DNA of 64,000 nucleotides, from positions 1,798,001 to 1,862,000 of the forward strand of contig NZ_CP134400.1 in NCBI RefSeq assembly GCF_002968285.2. Direction: 5' to 3'. Within the stretch, counting starts at the first letter, position 1; the number at the start of each line of letters is the position of its first letter. This document shows, one piece after another, positions 18,901-27,011 of this stretch. The DNA comes from Mycobacterium sp. ITM-2016-00318. GTDB taxonomy: Bacteria > Actinomycetota > Actinomycetes > Mycobacteriales > Mycobacteriaceae. The notes under the pieces were generated by a model that worked only from the letters and a program-made list of their open reading frames with translations, was not told the origin of the DNA and made no database searches. A program made the position numbers and the translations under genes.

Positions 18901-20177
18901 GGCGCGCGCTCGGCCGACGGGGCGCTGGCGAGGACCATGTGGCAGTTCGTGCCACCGATACCGAAGCTGGAGACTCCGGCATGAACGGATGTCGCCGGCA
19001 GTTCCATCGGTTCGGACAGTATCCGCAGTCCACCGTCGGCGAGCCGAAGCTGTTCGTTCTCCGAATCGGCGAAGCGGGACGGCGGCACCACTCGATGGTG
19101 CATGCTGAGCGCCACCTTGATAAGGCCTGCGATACCTGCCGCGCCCTCGGTGTGGCCTAAGTTGCCCTTGATCGAGCCGATCGCGCATGGGGTGTCGCGG
19201 CGCGAACGGTGAGCGTGCGCAAGTGCTTTCGCCTCGATCATGTCGCCCAGGATGGTCCCTGTGCCGTGTGCTTCGAGGAAGCTGATCTGCTCGGGCGAAA
19301 TCCCGGCGGTTCGGCATGCGGTGGCGACGACCTGCTGCTGCGCCCAGCGGTTCGGCGCCGTGATGCCGTTGCTGCGGCCGTCGCTGTTGACCGCGCTGCC
19401 CTTGATCGTGGCGTAGATCGGCAAGCCCTCGGCATCTGCGTCCGCCAGACGGCGCAGGACGACAACGGCGACTCCCTCGCCACGTCCGATTCCATCAGCC
19501 TTGCCGCTGAACGGTTTACAACGGCCGTCCGGAGCCGCCAAGCCCGCCTTCGTATAGAAGACGTTGAGTGCAGGGGTGAGTGTGAGGTTGACGCCGGCTG
19601 CGACTGCCTGGTCGCATCCCCTGTTGCGCAGAGCCTCCACGGCCAGATGCGCGGCAACCAGTGACGACGAGCACGCGGTGTCCACCGCGAGGCTCGGACC
19701 TGTCAGATCGAGTTGGTAGGAAAGCCGGTTCGCGGTCATGAAATAGCCGTTGCCCGAACCGTCCTGCGCTGTGATCGCGCGGTAGTCACTCATGTGCAGG
19801 TGGGCCCACTCGTTGGCCATCACACCCACGAACACCCCGGTATTGGAACCGGCCTGCCCGCGAGGGTCGAGCGTGGCGTTCTCCAGCGCGCGCCACACCG
19901 TCTGAAGGAGTAGCCGTTGCTGCGGATCCATCGCCGCCGCCTCGCGCGGCGATATGCCGAAGAAATCGTTGTCGAAGGCATCGGCGTCGCTGATCAACCC
20001 GCCGGCCAGATGGTTGATGGCGCCCTCGCGGTGCAATTCGGCCGCGTTCCAGCGCTCGGCCGGGATTTCGTCGATAGCGTCTGCGCCGTCGAGCAGCAGT
20101 TTCCACAGGGCGGCGGGATCGTCCGCCTTCGGGAAACGGCAATCCAGGCCCACAATCGCGATGTCGTCGGAGTTCAT
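15960..20177 (-). CDS. Type I PKS (KS-AT-ACP) fused to a PLP-dependent alpha-oxoamine synthase
   Basis: The 1405-residue protein has, in order: ketosynthase (1-420; catalytic C169, H304, H342), acyltransferase (510-800; GHSIGE with S598 and the malonyl-type HAFH motif at 692-695), ACP (910-980; phosphopantetheine S943 in GFDSI), and a fold-type I aminotransferase-like domain (1005-1400; DEAHS at 1213, PLP lysine K1248 in SGTMSK) of the AONS/KBL/serine-palmitoyltransferase family. There are no KR, DH or ER domains. Expected chemistry: one malonyl extension, then decarboxylative condensation of the ACP-bound beta-ketoacyl chain with an amino acid, releasing an amino-ketone lipid. The amino acid (Ala, Ser or Gly) cannot be read from sequence. 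The start overlaps the FAAL stop (ATGA). Fused PKS-oxoamine synthases are known (for example SxtA, prodiginine enzymes); I recall none characterised in mycobacteria. Confidence 0.92.
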   Translation of the reverse strand: MNSDDIAIVGLDCRFPKADDPAALWKLLLDGADAIDEIPAERWNAAELHREGAINHLAGGLISDADAFDNDFFGISPREAAAMDPQQRLLLQTVWRALENATLDPRGQAGSNTGVFVGVMANEWAHLHMSDYRAITAQDGSGNGYFMTANRLSYQLDLTGPSLAVDTACSSSLVAAHLAVEALRNRGCDQAVAAGVNLTLTPALNVFYTKAGLAAPDGRCKPFSGKADGIGRGEGVAVVVLRRLADADAEGLPIYATIKGSAVNSDGRSNGITAPNRWAQQQVVATACRTAGISPEQISFLEAHGTGTILGDMIEAKALAHAHRSRRDTPCAIGSIKGNLGHTEGAAGIAGLIKVALSMHHRVVPPSRFADSENEQLRLADGGLRILSEPMELPATSVHAGVSSFGIGGTNCHMVLASAPSAERAPSSDAPSEPGIVTLSADCPEGLRRNALQLAGDLEKNVAPLAQLCWSTNRMKASGESRLAIVVGDRAEAVAALRGDLEMGTAAGLSAGWLFSGQGTQYPGMAAVGERSAVFCAALDEVEEAMEPHLGARIREVMNGEHVDRTEFAQPAIFAMQYAQAQALRRLGAEPAWLLGHSIGEYAAAVVADVFSFDDACRLVVARGRLMQQLPAGGGMLAVRAHVDEVAGFPLDLAAVNGPSEVVLSGAMEAIDDAAHALEQSGFTVRKLNVSHAFHSQLMDPMTAEFASVAAECSYRRPAYPIFSTLHGRLLGDDEPMDADYWAAHVRATVRFADAATEAMQAEPTHLVEFGTKRTLGPMITRSHQNAPPAMNVAADPLGTVAALYRDGLNPEWNLLYPNEARTGHRLSGYSFSTANRFWIKEGAGAVRPATLSAAPKAVTAKDPTKDSTMNDLIALFREQAAVLAAYGQGNLAAATPADAEPQAHSAEDTTAMVRSEIARVSGFPEHKLRPAQTIVGDLGFDSIMVADVFSGLSRKLPGVTFDPAGFGATTTVADVISMAGGQAHQSSPGTAPNASAVTPQFRIGEFEEVKALADRFAFGEAIGVDNPYFRVNDGVTRDTSIIDGAEVINFSSYNYLGMSGHPAVSEAVSDAVRRWGSSCSASRPISGEKPVHRELELELAKLLGTEDAIALVSGHATNVTVIGHLLGEGDLVIHDSLAHDSIMQGCMLSGATRRPFPHNDHAALDELLENIRHQYRRVLIIIEGIYSQDGDIPDLPAFIEVKRKHRALLMIDEAHSIGVLGETGGGIGEHFGVDRTDVELWSGTMSKSLAGCGGYVCGSRELVDFLKYTTPGFVYSVGMPPPTAAASLAAIRTIRSEPEHLQRLNELSALFLALAREAGLDTGDSEGTPVIPCIVGSSATALKLSNALLGRGINANPIIYPAVPEDKARLRFFVTSCHSEEQIRYTVKAIVEELALLTEASEGA

Positions 20178-21922
20178 CGCAGGTGTTCCTGGTGCAGAAC
20201 GTCGGTGAGTTCGCCGTCGAGGTACGTGGTCCGCATCGATGCCCGCTGCACCTTGCCGCTGGTGGTGAGGTGAATCCCAGCCCGGTTGACGAACACCACG
20301 CCGGGGGCGGGGACCTCGAAGGCGCGGGCGACGGCGCCCTTGACTGCGGCGGCGAGCTCGCGAAAGCTCATATCACCGAGCAACTCAGGCTTGACGGCCT
20401 GAATCAGGACAAGACGTTCAGCATCGTCGACGTCGACTGGAATCACGCATCCGCGCGAACCGCTCACCGCGGGGTGCACGTCCTGTACGAACTCTTCGAT
20501 GTCCTGTGGATACAGGTTGCGGCCGTTGATGATCAACAGATCCTTGAGGCGACCGGTGACGTAGAGCTCGTCAGCATGGAGTAGCCCGAGGTCGCCGGTG
20601 CGCAGATAAGGATGCTCTCCATCCGAAGTGTGGGCGCGAAACCGTTCGATCGTCTCCGCAGGACGGTTGTGGTAACCGCTTGCCACGCTGGCACTGCGCA
20701 GCCAGATCTCGCCGACCCGGTCTTCGGCGAGCGCCTCGAGGGTCTCGGGTTCGACGACTCGCACCTCGACTCCAGGTGCCGGCTCGCCCGAGCTGACCAG
20801 GCTGATGGCGCGGTCCTTGGCGGGTAGGTAGCGGTGCTGTTCGAGGGAGTCGGCGTCGGCGTCAAGGTGGCGCGGAACGCCGCGGCTCACGGTGGCCATC
20901 AGTGTCACCTCAGCCATGCCGTACCCAGGGCGCATCGCCGACGGCGAAAAGCCGACCGGAGCAAGGACTTCGGTGATTCGCTCGACGGTGCGGCGGCGAA
21001 CGGGCTCGGCGCCGTTGAGGGCGACTTCCCAAGCAGACAGATCAAGGCCGGCGAGTTGCTCGGGAGTCACTCGCCGCGCGATCAAGTCGTAGGCGAAATT
21101 CGGTGCCGCGGTAATGGTTCCGTGGTAATCGCTGAGCGCCTTCAGCAGCCTGACGGGTTGCTTCAGAAACGCCAGCGGCGACATGGTGACGAGGTTGGCT
21201 CCGTTGAAGAACGCCAGCAACTGGCCGATGAGGCCCATATCGTGAAAGTGCGGGATCCAGCCGACCAGCACCGACTTGCTGCTTGCCCGGAGGGCTTCAG
21301 ACATTGCCGTCTCGTTGCTCACCATGTTGCCGTGGGTCACGGCCACGCCCTTCGGGGCTCCGGTCGACCCGGACGTGTACTGAAGAAACGCGACGATGTC
21401 GGAGGCGAAACGCGGCATCGTCCACGAGTCCGCATCGGCGAGCGGCGCGTTGTCGATCGCCACGCACTGCAGTGGGCGCTCGAGATCAAATCCCTCGATG
21501 CCCGCGGTGAGCAGTCCGCGCAGCTTCTCGGTGGTCAACGCCAGGCTGCTGTCCGCATCGCGAAGTATCCCGGCGACGCGCTTCATGCTCCGCTCATCCA
21601 TGGGAAGCGGGGTGGGCACAGCGACGACTCCGGCATAAAGGCAGCCGAGGAACGCGCGCCAGAAATCGATACCCGGCTCGAACAGGAGCAGCACCGGACG
21701 ATCGGTGTCCGGTCGTGAACTGAGCCACGCGGCGACCTCGCGGGCATCACGGTCGAGCTCGCCGAAACTCAGCGCCTCGGGAACGAGACGTCGGCCAGAC
21801 TCGTTCAGGAACGTGAAACAGCGAGTATCTGCGAATAACTCGAATTGCGACCGCAGCTGCGAAACGAGGTCTTTGGGAGCAACGCAGGGCGTTGCAGTGC
21901 TCCCGTTGTCATCCATGGTCAT
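20174..21922 (-). CDS. Fatty-acyl-AMP ligase (FAAL, FadD type)
   Basis: An adenylating enzyme of 582 residues with FAAL features: P-loop QYTSGSTGAPKGV, GWIPHFHDMGLIG, APNFAYDLI, NGAEPVR, and the C-terminal TGRLKDLLIINGRNLYPQDIE hinge. FAALs activate fatty acids as acyl-adenylates and load them on ACP or PKS rather than CoA. ATG 21922 is preferred over the GTG at 21928 because the GAAGGAG Shine-Dalgarno is 5 bases upstream of it. It overlaps the downstream PKS by 4 bp and follows the free ACP gene by ~215 bp. It is expected to supply the starter chain to the ACP at 22139 or directly to the KS. Confidence 0.92.
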   Translation of the reverse strand: MTMDDNGSTATPCVAPKDLVSQLRSQFELFADTRCFTFLNESGRRLVPEALSFGELDRDAREVAAWLSSRPDTDRPVLLLFEPGIDFWRAFLGCLYAGVVAVPTPLPMDERSMKRVAGILRDADSSLALTTEKLRGLLTAGIEGFDLERPLQCVAIDNAPLADADSWTMPRFASDIVAFLQYTSGSTGAPKGVAVTHGNMVSNETAMSEALRASSKSVLVGWIPHFHDMGLIGQLLAFFNGANLVTMSPLAFLKQPVRLLKALSDYHGTITAAPNFAYDLIARRVTPEQLAGLDLSAWEVALNGAEPVRRRTVERITEVLAPVGFSPSAMRPGYGMAEVTLMATVSRGVPRHLDADADSLEQHRYLPAKDRAISLVSSGEPAPGVEVRVVEPETLEALAEDRVGEIWLRSASVASGYHNRPAETIERFRAHTSDGEHPYLRTGDLGLLHADELYVTGRLKDLLIINGRNLYPQDIEEFVQDVHPAVSGSRGCVIPVDVDDAERLVLIQAVKPELLGDMSFRELAAAVKGAVARAFEVPAPGVVFVNRAGIHLTTSGKVQRASMRTTYLDGELTDVLHQEHLR

Positions 21923-22138
21923 CGCCACTCCTTCGGGTCACCGCCAAGGCGGTCGCCGGAGATGACTACAGCGCGACCTACGAGGCGGACCCTCCGATCA
22001 CAGCAAAGCTGTGCATTGAGATAGTGACCCCAAAGCCGCGGTTTGACAACCCTGAGTTCCTGGTCAGATGCAAGCGGTGCCCGGGACTGGTCATCGACGT
22101 CTTGGCAAATTTCTACCGGGCCAGCGGCCAGGACGCCT

Positions 22139-22402
22139 TCATGCCACCTGCTCGCGCTCGGCGACGCTGGTGCCGATGAAGTCGGCGATGCGCGACAGGG
22201 TGGGGTAGTCGAAGATCATCGTCGGGTCGACCTCGATATCGAAATGCAGTTCGACGTCACCGACGAGGCTGATGGCGTGCACGGAGTCGACGCCCATTTC
22301 GGCCAGGGGAACCATGGGGTTGATGGCGGTCGCCGGTACCTCGAGGTATGAAGCGAGTTGCTTGGTGAGCCAGCCGAGGATCGGGCGGCGGTTTGCGTTC
22401 AT
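22139..22402 (-). CDS. Stand-alone acyl carrier protein of the PKS cluster
   Basis: An 87-residue carrier protein with the phosphopantetheine serine S40 in GVDSVHAIS and the expected four-helix pattern. It is the first gene of the minus-strand cluster ACP-FAAL-PKS-TE-MmpL. The likely role is to receive the fatty acyl chain from the FAAL and present it to the KS of the PKS. The gap to the FAAL gene (about 215 bp) is larger than the other junctions and holds no gene I can see, so a second promoter there is possible. Confidence 0.88.
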   Translation of the reverse strand: MNANRRPILGWLTKQLASYLEVPATAINPMVPLAEMGVDSVHAISLVGDVELHFDIEVDPTMIFDYPTLSRIADFIGTSVAEREQVA

Positions 22403-22683
22403 TATGCGCTCCTTCGATGGTCTGTTTGTTCCGTAAGTCGACGAAAGCGCTGACTTCGATCAGGCTTCGCCGGTGCGTGCGGCTTGTGATCAATGGTCGT
22501 GGTCACGCGGCGATCCGGTAATCGCAGGGAAGCCAGATTCCACCTCGGAAAGGAGAGGGTTTGCTGTCCGCCAGGCAAGGTGTGAACTCCGCGCCCTTCG
22601 AGATGGCATGCTCGTTGTGAACGGCGTGTAGAAGGATCTGAGCCGGGAACACAAGTACCGCCCAGCCGACGCGAAAGACAACG

Positions 22684-24501
22684 ATGTCCATCGATAACAG
22701 TGCCCGACCGGCCACGACAACCTCGACGGCCAAGAACCTCGCGACGATGTTTTACGACCGTGTCGAGGCATCCGCCGGCAAGGAAGCGTTCCGAAGACTC
22801 GTCGACGGGAAATGGACCTCGCTGACCTGGCGCGAAGCCGCCGAACAGGTGGAAGCACTGGCGGCCGGGCTGCTCGCACTGGGCCTCGAACCCGAGCAGC
22901 GGGTCGGCATCGCGTCGAGTACCCGCTATGAGTGGATACTGGCCGACCTGGCGATCATCTGTGCTGGCGGCGCAACCACCACCGTTTATCCGACGACGAA
23001 CGCCGATGACACCGCCTACATCCTGCGCGACTCGGGATCTCGGTTCGTATTCGCCGAGGACGACGCACAGCTGAACAAGCTGCTGGAACGTCGCGACGAC
23101 CTGCCTGACCTCGAGAAGGTGGTGCTGTTCGACGGTGCGGGTGACGGAGACTGGGTGCTGTCGCTCGACGACGTCGCGGCGTTGGGCACCCGACACTTGC
23201 AGGAGCATCCGAAATCGGTGCGCGAACGCGCCGATGGCATCCCCGCCGAGCAGTTGGCGACGCTGATTTACACATCGGGCACCACCGGCAAGCCGAAGGG
23301 CGTACGGCTGTCCCATCGAGCCTGGGTGTACGAAGGCGACGCCATCGCGGGCTTCGGGATCCTCGACGAGGACGACCTGCAACTGCTCTGGTTACCGCTC
23401 GCGCACGCGTTCGGCAAGGTGCTGATCTCGGCCCAGCTCGCGTGCGGCTTCGCCAGCGCCATCGACGGCCGGGTGGACAAGATCGTGGAGAACATGGGCA
23501 CGGTCAAGCCGACGTTCATGGGCGCCGCCCCGCGCATCTTCGAGAAGGCCCACGCCAAGGTCGTCACCTCCCAGAAGGGTGCCAAGGAGAAGTTGTTCAA
23601 CGCCGCGTTCGCGGTCGGGCGGCAAGTCGACCGCCGGCGGCTGGCGGGCAAGTCGGTGCCGCTGCCGTTGAAGGCCGCGCACGGGTTGTTCGACCGGCTG
23701 GTGTTCAGCAAGGTGCGAAACGTGTTCGGCGGCCGGATCAAGTTAATGATCTCCGGCTCGGCGCCGCTGAACCGCGAGATCGGCGAGTGGTTCCACGCCG
23801 CAGGGCTGCTGATCCTGGAGGGTTACGGGCTCACCGAGACGTCGGCCGGCGCATTCATCAACCGCTTGGAGAACTACAAGCTGGGCACCGTCGGGCAGGT
23901 GTTCGACGGTACCGACACACGTATCAGCGACGACGGCGAGGTGCTGGTCAAGGGCCCCTGTGTGATGGACGGCTATCACAACCTCCCCGACAAGACAGCG
24001 GAGACGCTGACCGAAGACGGCTGGCTGCGCACTGGCGACAAGGGTCAGCTCGACGAGGACGGCTTCCTCACGATCACGGGGCGGCTCAAGGAACTGTTCA
24101 AGACCTCCGGCGGCAAGTACGTCGCACCGCCGGCGATCGAGAGCAAGTTCATGGCGCTGTGCCCCTACGCGGGCCACATGCTGGTATTCGGCGAGTCACG
24201 CAACTTCTGCGTCGCGCTGATCACGCTGGACCCCGACGCGATCAGCGGCTGGGCCAAGGAAAACGGGCTTGGCGATCAGGACTACGCCGACTTGGCGAAG
24301 TCAGACCGGGTACGAGACATGATCGGCGAGCACGTGCAGCGACTCAACTCCGAGCTGAACCGGTGGGAGACCATCAAGAAGTGGGAGATCCTCGATCACG
24401 ACCTGTCCATCGAACGCGGCGAGCTGACTCCTTCGTTGAAGGTGAAGCGGTCGGTGATCGCCGACGAGCAAAAGGATCTGCTCGACTCGTTCTACTCCTG
24501 A
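22684..24501 (+). CDS. Long-chain acyl-CoA synthetase (FadD15-like)
   Basis: A 605-residue AMP-forming ligase with the motifs LIYTSGTTGKPKGV, GYGLTETSAGA, GWLRTGDKG and TGRLKELFKTSGGKYV. The FKTSGGKYVAP form and overall length fit long-chain acyl-CoA synthetases of the FadD11/FadD15 type, not FAALs. It makes fatty acyl-CoA from fatty acid, ATP and CoA. It is divergent from the ACP gene at 22402; the 280-bp spacer probably carries both promoters. It may compete with or feed the FAAL pathway, or may simply be a general fatty-acid activator. It is convergent with the SDR at 24521. Confidence 0.9.
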   Translation: MSIDNSARPATTTSTAKNLATMFYDRVEASAGKEAFRRLVDGKWTSLTWREAAEQVEALAAGLLALGLEPEQRVGIASSTRYEWILADLAIICAGGATTTVYPTTNADDTAYILRDSGSRFVFAEDDAQLNKLLERRDDLPDLEKVVLFDGAGDGDWVLSLDDVAALGTRHLQEHPKSVRERADGIPAEQLATLIYTSGTTGKPKGVRLSHRAWVYEGDAIAGFGILDEDDLQLLWLPLAHAFGKVLISAQLACGFASAIDGRVDKIVENMGTVKPTFMGAAPRIFEKAHAKVVTSQKGAKEKLFNAAFAVGRQVDRRRLAGKSVPLPLKAAHGLFDRLVFSKVRNVFGGRIKLMISGSAPLNREIGEWFHAAGLLILEGYGLTETSAGAFINRLENYKLGTVGQVFDGTDTRISDDGEVLVKGPCVMDGYHNLPDKTAETLTEDGWLRTGDKGQLDEDGFLTITGRLKELFKTSGGKYVAPPAIESKFMALCPYAGHMLVFGESRNFCVALITLDPDAISGWAKENGLGDQDYADLAKSDRVRDMIGEHVQRLNSELNRWETIKKWEILDHDLSIERGELTPSLKVKRSVIADEQKDLLDSFYS

Positions 24502-24520
24502 CCCGATCGCGGTTCGACGG

Positions 24521-25372
24521 TCATGACCCGCCGAATGTCCGCCGGTCCCAGAACATTACGAGCTTGGTGTAGTAGCGGGGGGTGAGCCGAACCAAGGCGT
24601 CTACTCCCTTGGCATCCTTGCCGACCAGCACGCGGCTTCGGTTGGCCTGCACTCCGTCGAGGATGATGCGGGCCGCCTGTTGCGGCGACATCTTCAGCAG
24701 CTTCTTGTTGTAGGCCTCTGCGCGTTGCCGTTGTTGTTCGGTGATCTCCGCTCCGGTCTTTTCGGCCTCGGTGATCGCGGCTGTGGCGATGTTGGTCTTT
24801 ATGCCGCCCGGGTGCACCAGCGTCACCTGCACGGGGTGGCCGGCCGCAAGCATCTCCGCACGAAGGGATTCGGTGAATCCCCTGACAGCGAACTTGGTTG
24901 TGCAGTACGCACTCATCGATGCCTGTGCCATGATCCCGTTCAGGCTGGAGATGTTGACGACATGCCCGTCGCCGGACTCGATGAGATGCGGCAAGAACTC
25001 TTTGGTGCCGTGAATCACGCCCCATAGATTAATGGCGATGATGCGCTCGTAAGTGTCGTAGTCGCAGTCGATGACGGGCGCCGCGCCACCGGCGACGCCG
25101 GCGTTGTTGTAGATCTGGTGCACAACGCCGTAATGCGCGACCACTGAAGATGCATAGGCCTGGACGGCGGTACGGTCGCTGACGTCAAGAAGCTCGACGT
25201 GCGGCTCGGCATTGAGGGCGGCAAGCCTTTCGGCAGTGCCGTCGAGGCCTTCGTCGTCGACGTCTGAGATCGCGACGCGGGAGCCGCGAAGGGCGAGGCC
25301 GATCGCCAGTTCTCGGCCGATGCCCGAACCGGCCCCCGTGACGACTGCGACCCTGCCGTCGAACGAACTCAT
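24521..25372 (-). CDS. Short-chain dehydrogenase/reductase
   Basis: A classical SDR of 283 residues with TGAGSGIG cofactor loop, NNAG motif, catalytic S in NISSLNG, and YCTTK (YxxxK). The C-terminal extension of ~60 residues, rich in basic residues, is common in mycobacterial SDRs that act on lipophilic alcohols or ketones. The ATG at 25372 shares one base with the stop of the BVMO gene (TGATG), so the two are translationally coupled. It is the last gene of the five-gene minus-strand catabolic operon and probably interconverts an alcohol and the ketone used by the BVMO. Confidence 0.88.
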   Translation of the reverse strand: MSSFDGRVAVVTGAGSGIGRELAIGLALRGSRVAISDVDDEGLDGTAERLAALNAEPHVELLDVSDRTAVQAYASSVVAHYGVVHQIYNNAGVAGGAAPVIDCDYDTYERIIAINLWGVIHGTKEFLPHLIESGDGHVVNISSLNGIMAQASMSAYCTTKFAVRGFTESLRAEMLAAGHPVQVTLVHPGGIKTNIATAAITEAEKTGAEITEQQRQRAEAYNKKLLKMSPQQAARIILDGVQANRSRVLVGKDAKGVDALVRLTPRYYTKLVMFWDRRTFGGS

Positions 25373-26910
25373 CAGCCGTTGCCCTTGCGACTCACCGAAT
25401 TTCGTACTGACGCGGTCTCGTACGCGTCGATGTCGAAGCGCTTGGTCTGCCGGCGGAAGCGGAATGTGAAGTCGGGCCACAGGGTGGTGTTGTTGCCGTG
25501 GGCATCCAGATACCAGCTGGCACAGCCCCCGGTCATCCACACGGATCCACTGAGTTTGCGTTGCAGTTGGTCGTTGTACGCGTCCTGCGCGTCTCGTCGC
25601 ACGTCGACGCGTTGGAGGCCGTGACGTTTCATCGTGGTGAGGGCGTCGACGACGTAATTGATCTGGGATTCGATCATGTACACCATCGAGGTGTGACCAA
25701 GGCCGACATTCGGTCCGACGAGCACAAACATGTTCGGAAACCCCGCGATGGTCGTGCCTTTGAAAGCCTGCATGCCCTTGTCTGCGAACGTTTGGCTGAG
25801 GCTTCGTCCGTCCTTGCCGCATACGACATCGAACATCGGGGAGTCGGTGACGTGGAAACCCGTCGCGACGATGATGGCGTCCACCTCGCGTGCGGTGCCG
25901 TCTTCAGTGATGACTCGACGCCCATCGACCTCGCGAATGCCGTCAGTGACCAGTTCAACATGCTCGCGGTCCAGAGTGGGATACCAATCGTTGGCGATGA
26001 GCATCCGCTTGCACCCGATGCGGAAATTCGGTGTCACCTTGCGCCGTAACTCTGGGTCCTTGATCTCGGTGCGAATCTTGGCGCGCGAAATCAGCTCGAA
26101 TGGCTTCATCATGCGTGGGTTCTTGGCCAGGCCGACGACCTGACTCTCACGCGCAGCGTAGATGCCTGCGCGGGCCAGCCGCAGCGTCGCAGGGATGTTG
26201 CGAAACGCCCACCGCTCGACGCGGCTGAATGCGCGATCGAAGCGCGGCAGCAGCCAGGGGGCGGTGCGCTGGTACACGTCGATGTGCGCCACGGTGTCCG
26301 CGATGGCTGGAACCAGCTGAATCGCAGACGCGCCCGTGCCGATGACGGCGACGCGCTTGCCGGCGAGGTCTGCGCCGTGGTTCCACTGGGCCGAGTGGAA
26401 CAGTTCGCCATCGAAATCGTCGATGCCGGGGATGCCCGGAAGCGACGGCTCAGCCAAAGCCCCGAAAGCACCGATCAAGACGTCGGCGGTCATCGGCCCG
26501 TGCGAGGTCGAAAGCTCCCACCGGTTGTGCTGCTGTTGCCAGGCCGCTCTCGTCACTTCGCAACCGAACACGTGACGATCCAGGACGCCCGAGCGGCGCG
26601 CGACGCCGCGGATGTATGCCTCGATCTCGGGTTGGGTTGAAAACGATCGGGTCCAGTCGGGGTTGAGCGCGAAGGAGTACGAGTAGAGATGCGACGGCAC
26701 ATCGCAGGCCGCGCCAGGGTATGTGTTATCGCGCCACGTGCCGCCGACATCTTGACCGCGTTCCAATACGATGAAGTCGTGGTGGCCGGCCTCGTCGAGC
26801 TTGATGGCGGCACCCACACCGGAGAATCCACTCCCGACGATCGCGACTCGAACGTGGTCGGGTAATCGCTCCGCAGCTGCAGAATCGAGCTTCGAAGAGC
26901 GAGTCATCAA
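25372..26910 (-). CDS. Flavin-containing Baeyer-Villiger-type monooxygenase
   Basis: A 512-residue protein with two Rossmann motifs (GSGFSGVG near the N-terminus, GTGASA centrally) and a BVMO fingerprint variant (FDGELFHSAQWNHG, fitting FxGxxxHxxxW). The GGTWRDNTYPGAACDVPSHLYSYSF block is typical of mycobacterial EthA/MymA-related FAD monooxygenases. It would insert oxygen next to a ketone to give an ester, using NADPH and O2. It sits between a P450 and an SDR, which suggests a hydroxylation-oxidation-ring-opening sequence on a cyclic or aliphatic ketone. The substrate is unknown. Confidence 0.9.
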   Translation of the reverse strand: MMTRSSKLDSAAAERLPDHVRVAIVGSGFSGVGAAIKLDEAGHHDFIVLERGQDVGGTWRDNTYPGAACDVPSHLYSYSFALNPDWTRSFSTQPEIEAYIRGVARRSGVLDRHVFGCEVTRAAWQQQHNRWELSTSHGPMTADVLIGAFGALAEPSLPGIPGIDDFDGELFHSAQWNHGADLAGKRVAVIGTGASAIQLVPAIADTVAHIDVYQRTAPWLLPRFDRAFSRVERWAFRNIPATLRLARAGIYAARESQVVGLAKNPRMMKPFELISRAKIRTEIKDPELRRKVTPNFRIGCKRMLIANDWYPTLDREHVELVTDGIREVDGRRVITEDGTAREVDAIIVATGFHVTDSPMFDVVCGKDGRSLSQTFADKGMQAFKGTTIAGFPNMFVLVGPNVGLGHTSMVYMIESQINYVVDALTTMKRHGLQRVDVRRDAQDAYNDQLQRKLSGSVWMTGGCASWYLDAHGNNTTLWPDFTFRFRRQTKRFDIDAYETASVRNSVSRKGNG

Positions 26911-27011
26911 TTCCCCCGTGGCCGTGTCCTCCCGCCGGGAGGGCGCTTCAGTCCAGTAGGTTACCGCTGTAGTCGGCGGAACCAGAACACGGTACGCCGG
27001 ATGGGCGCCAC

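Noticed and set aside
22425..22460. AAGTC...GACTT inverted repeat in the ACP/fadD divergent region
   Set aside because: Five-base arms with a 12-base spacer are expected by chance in a stretch this long.
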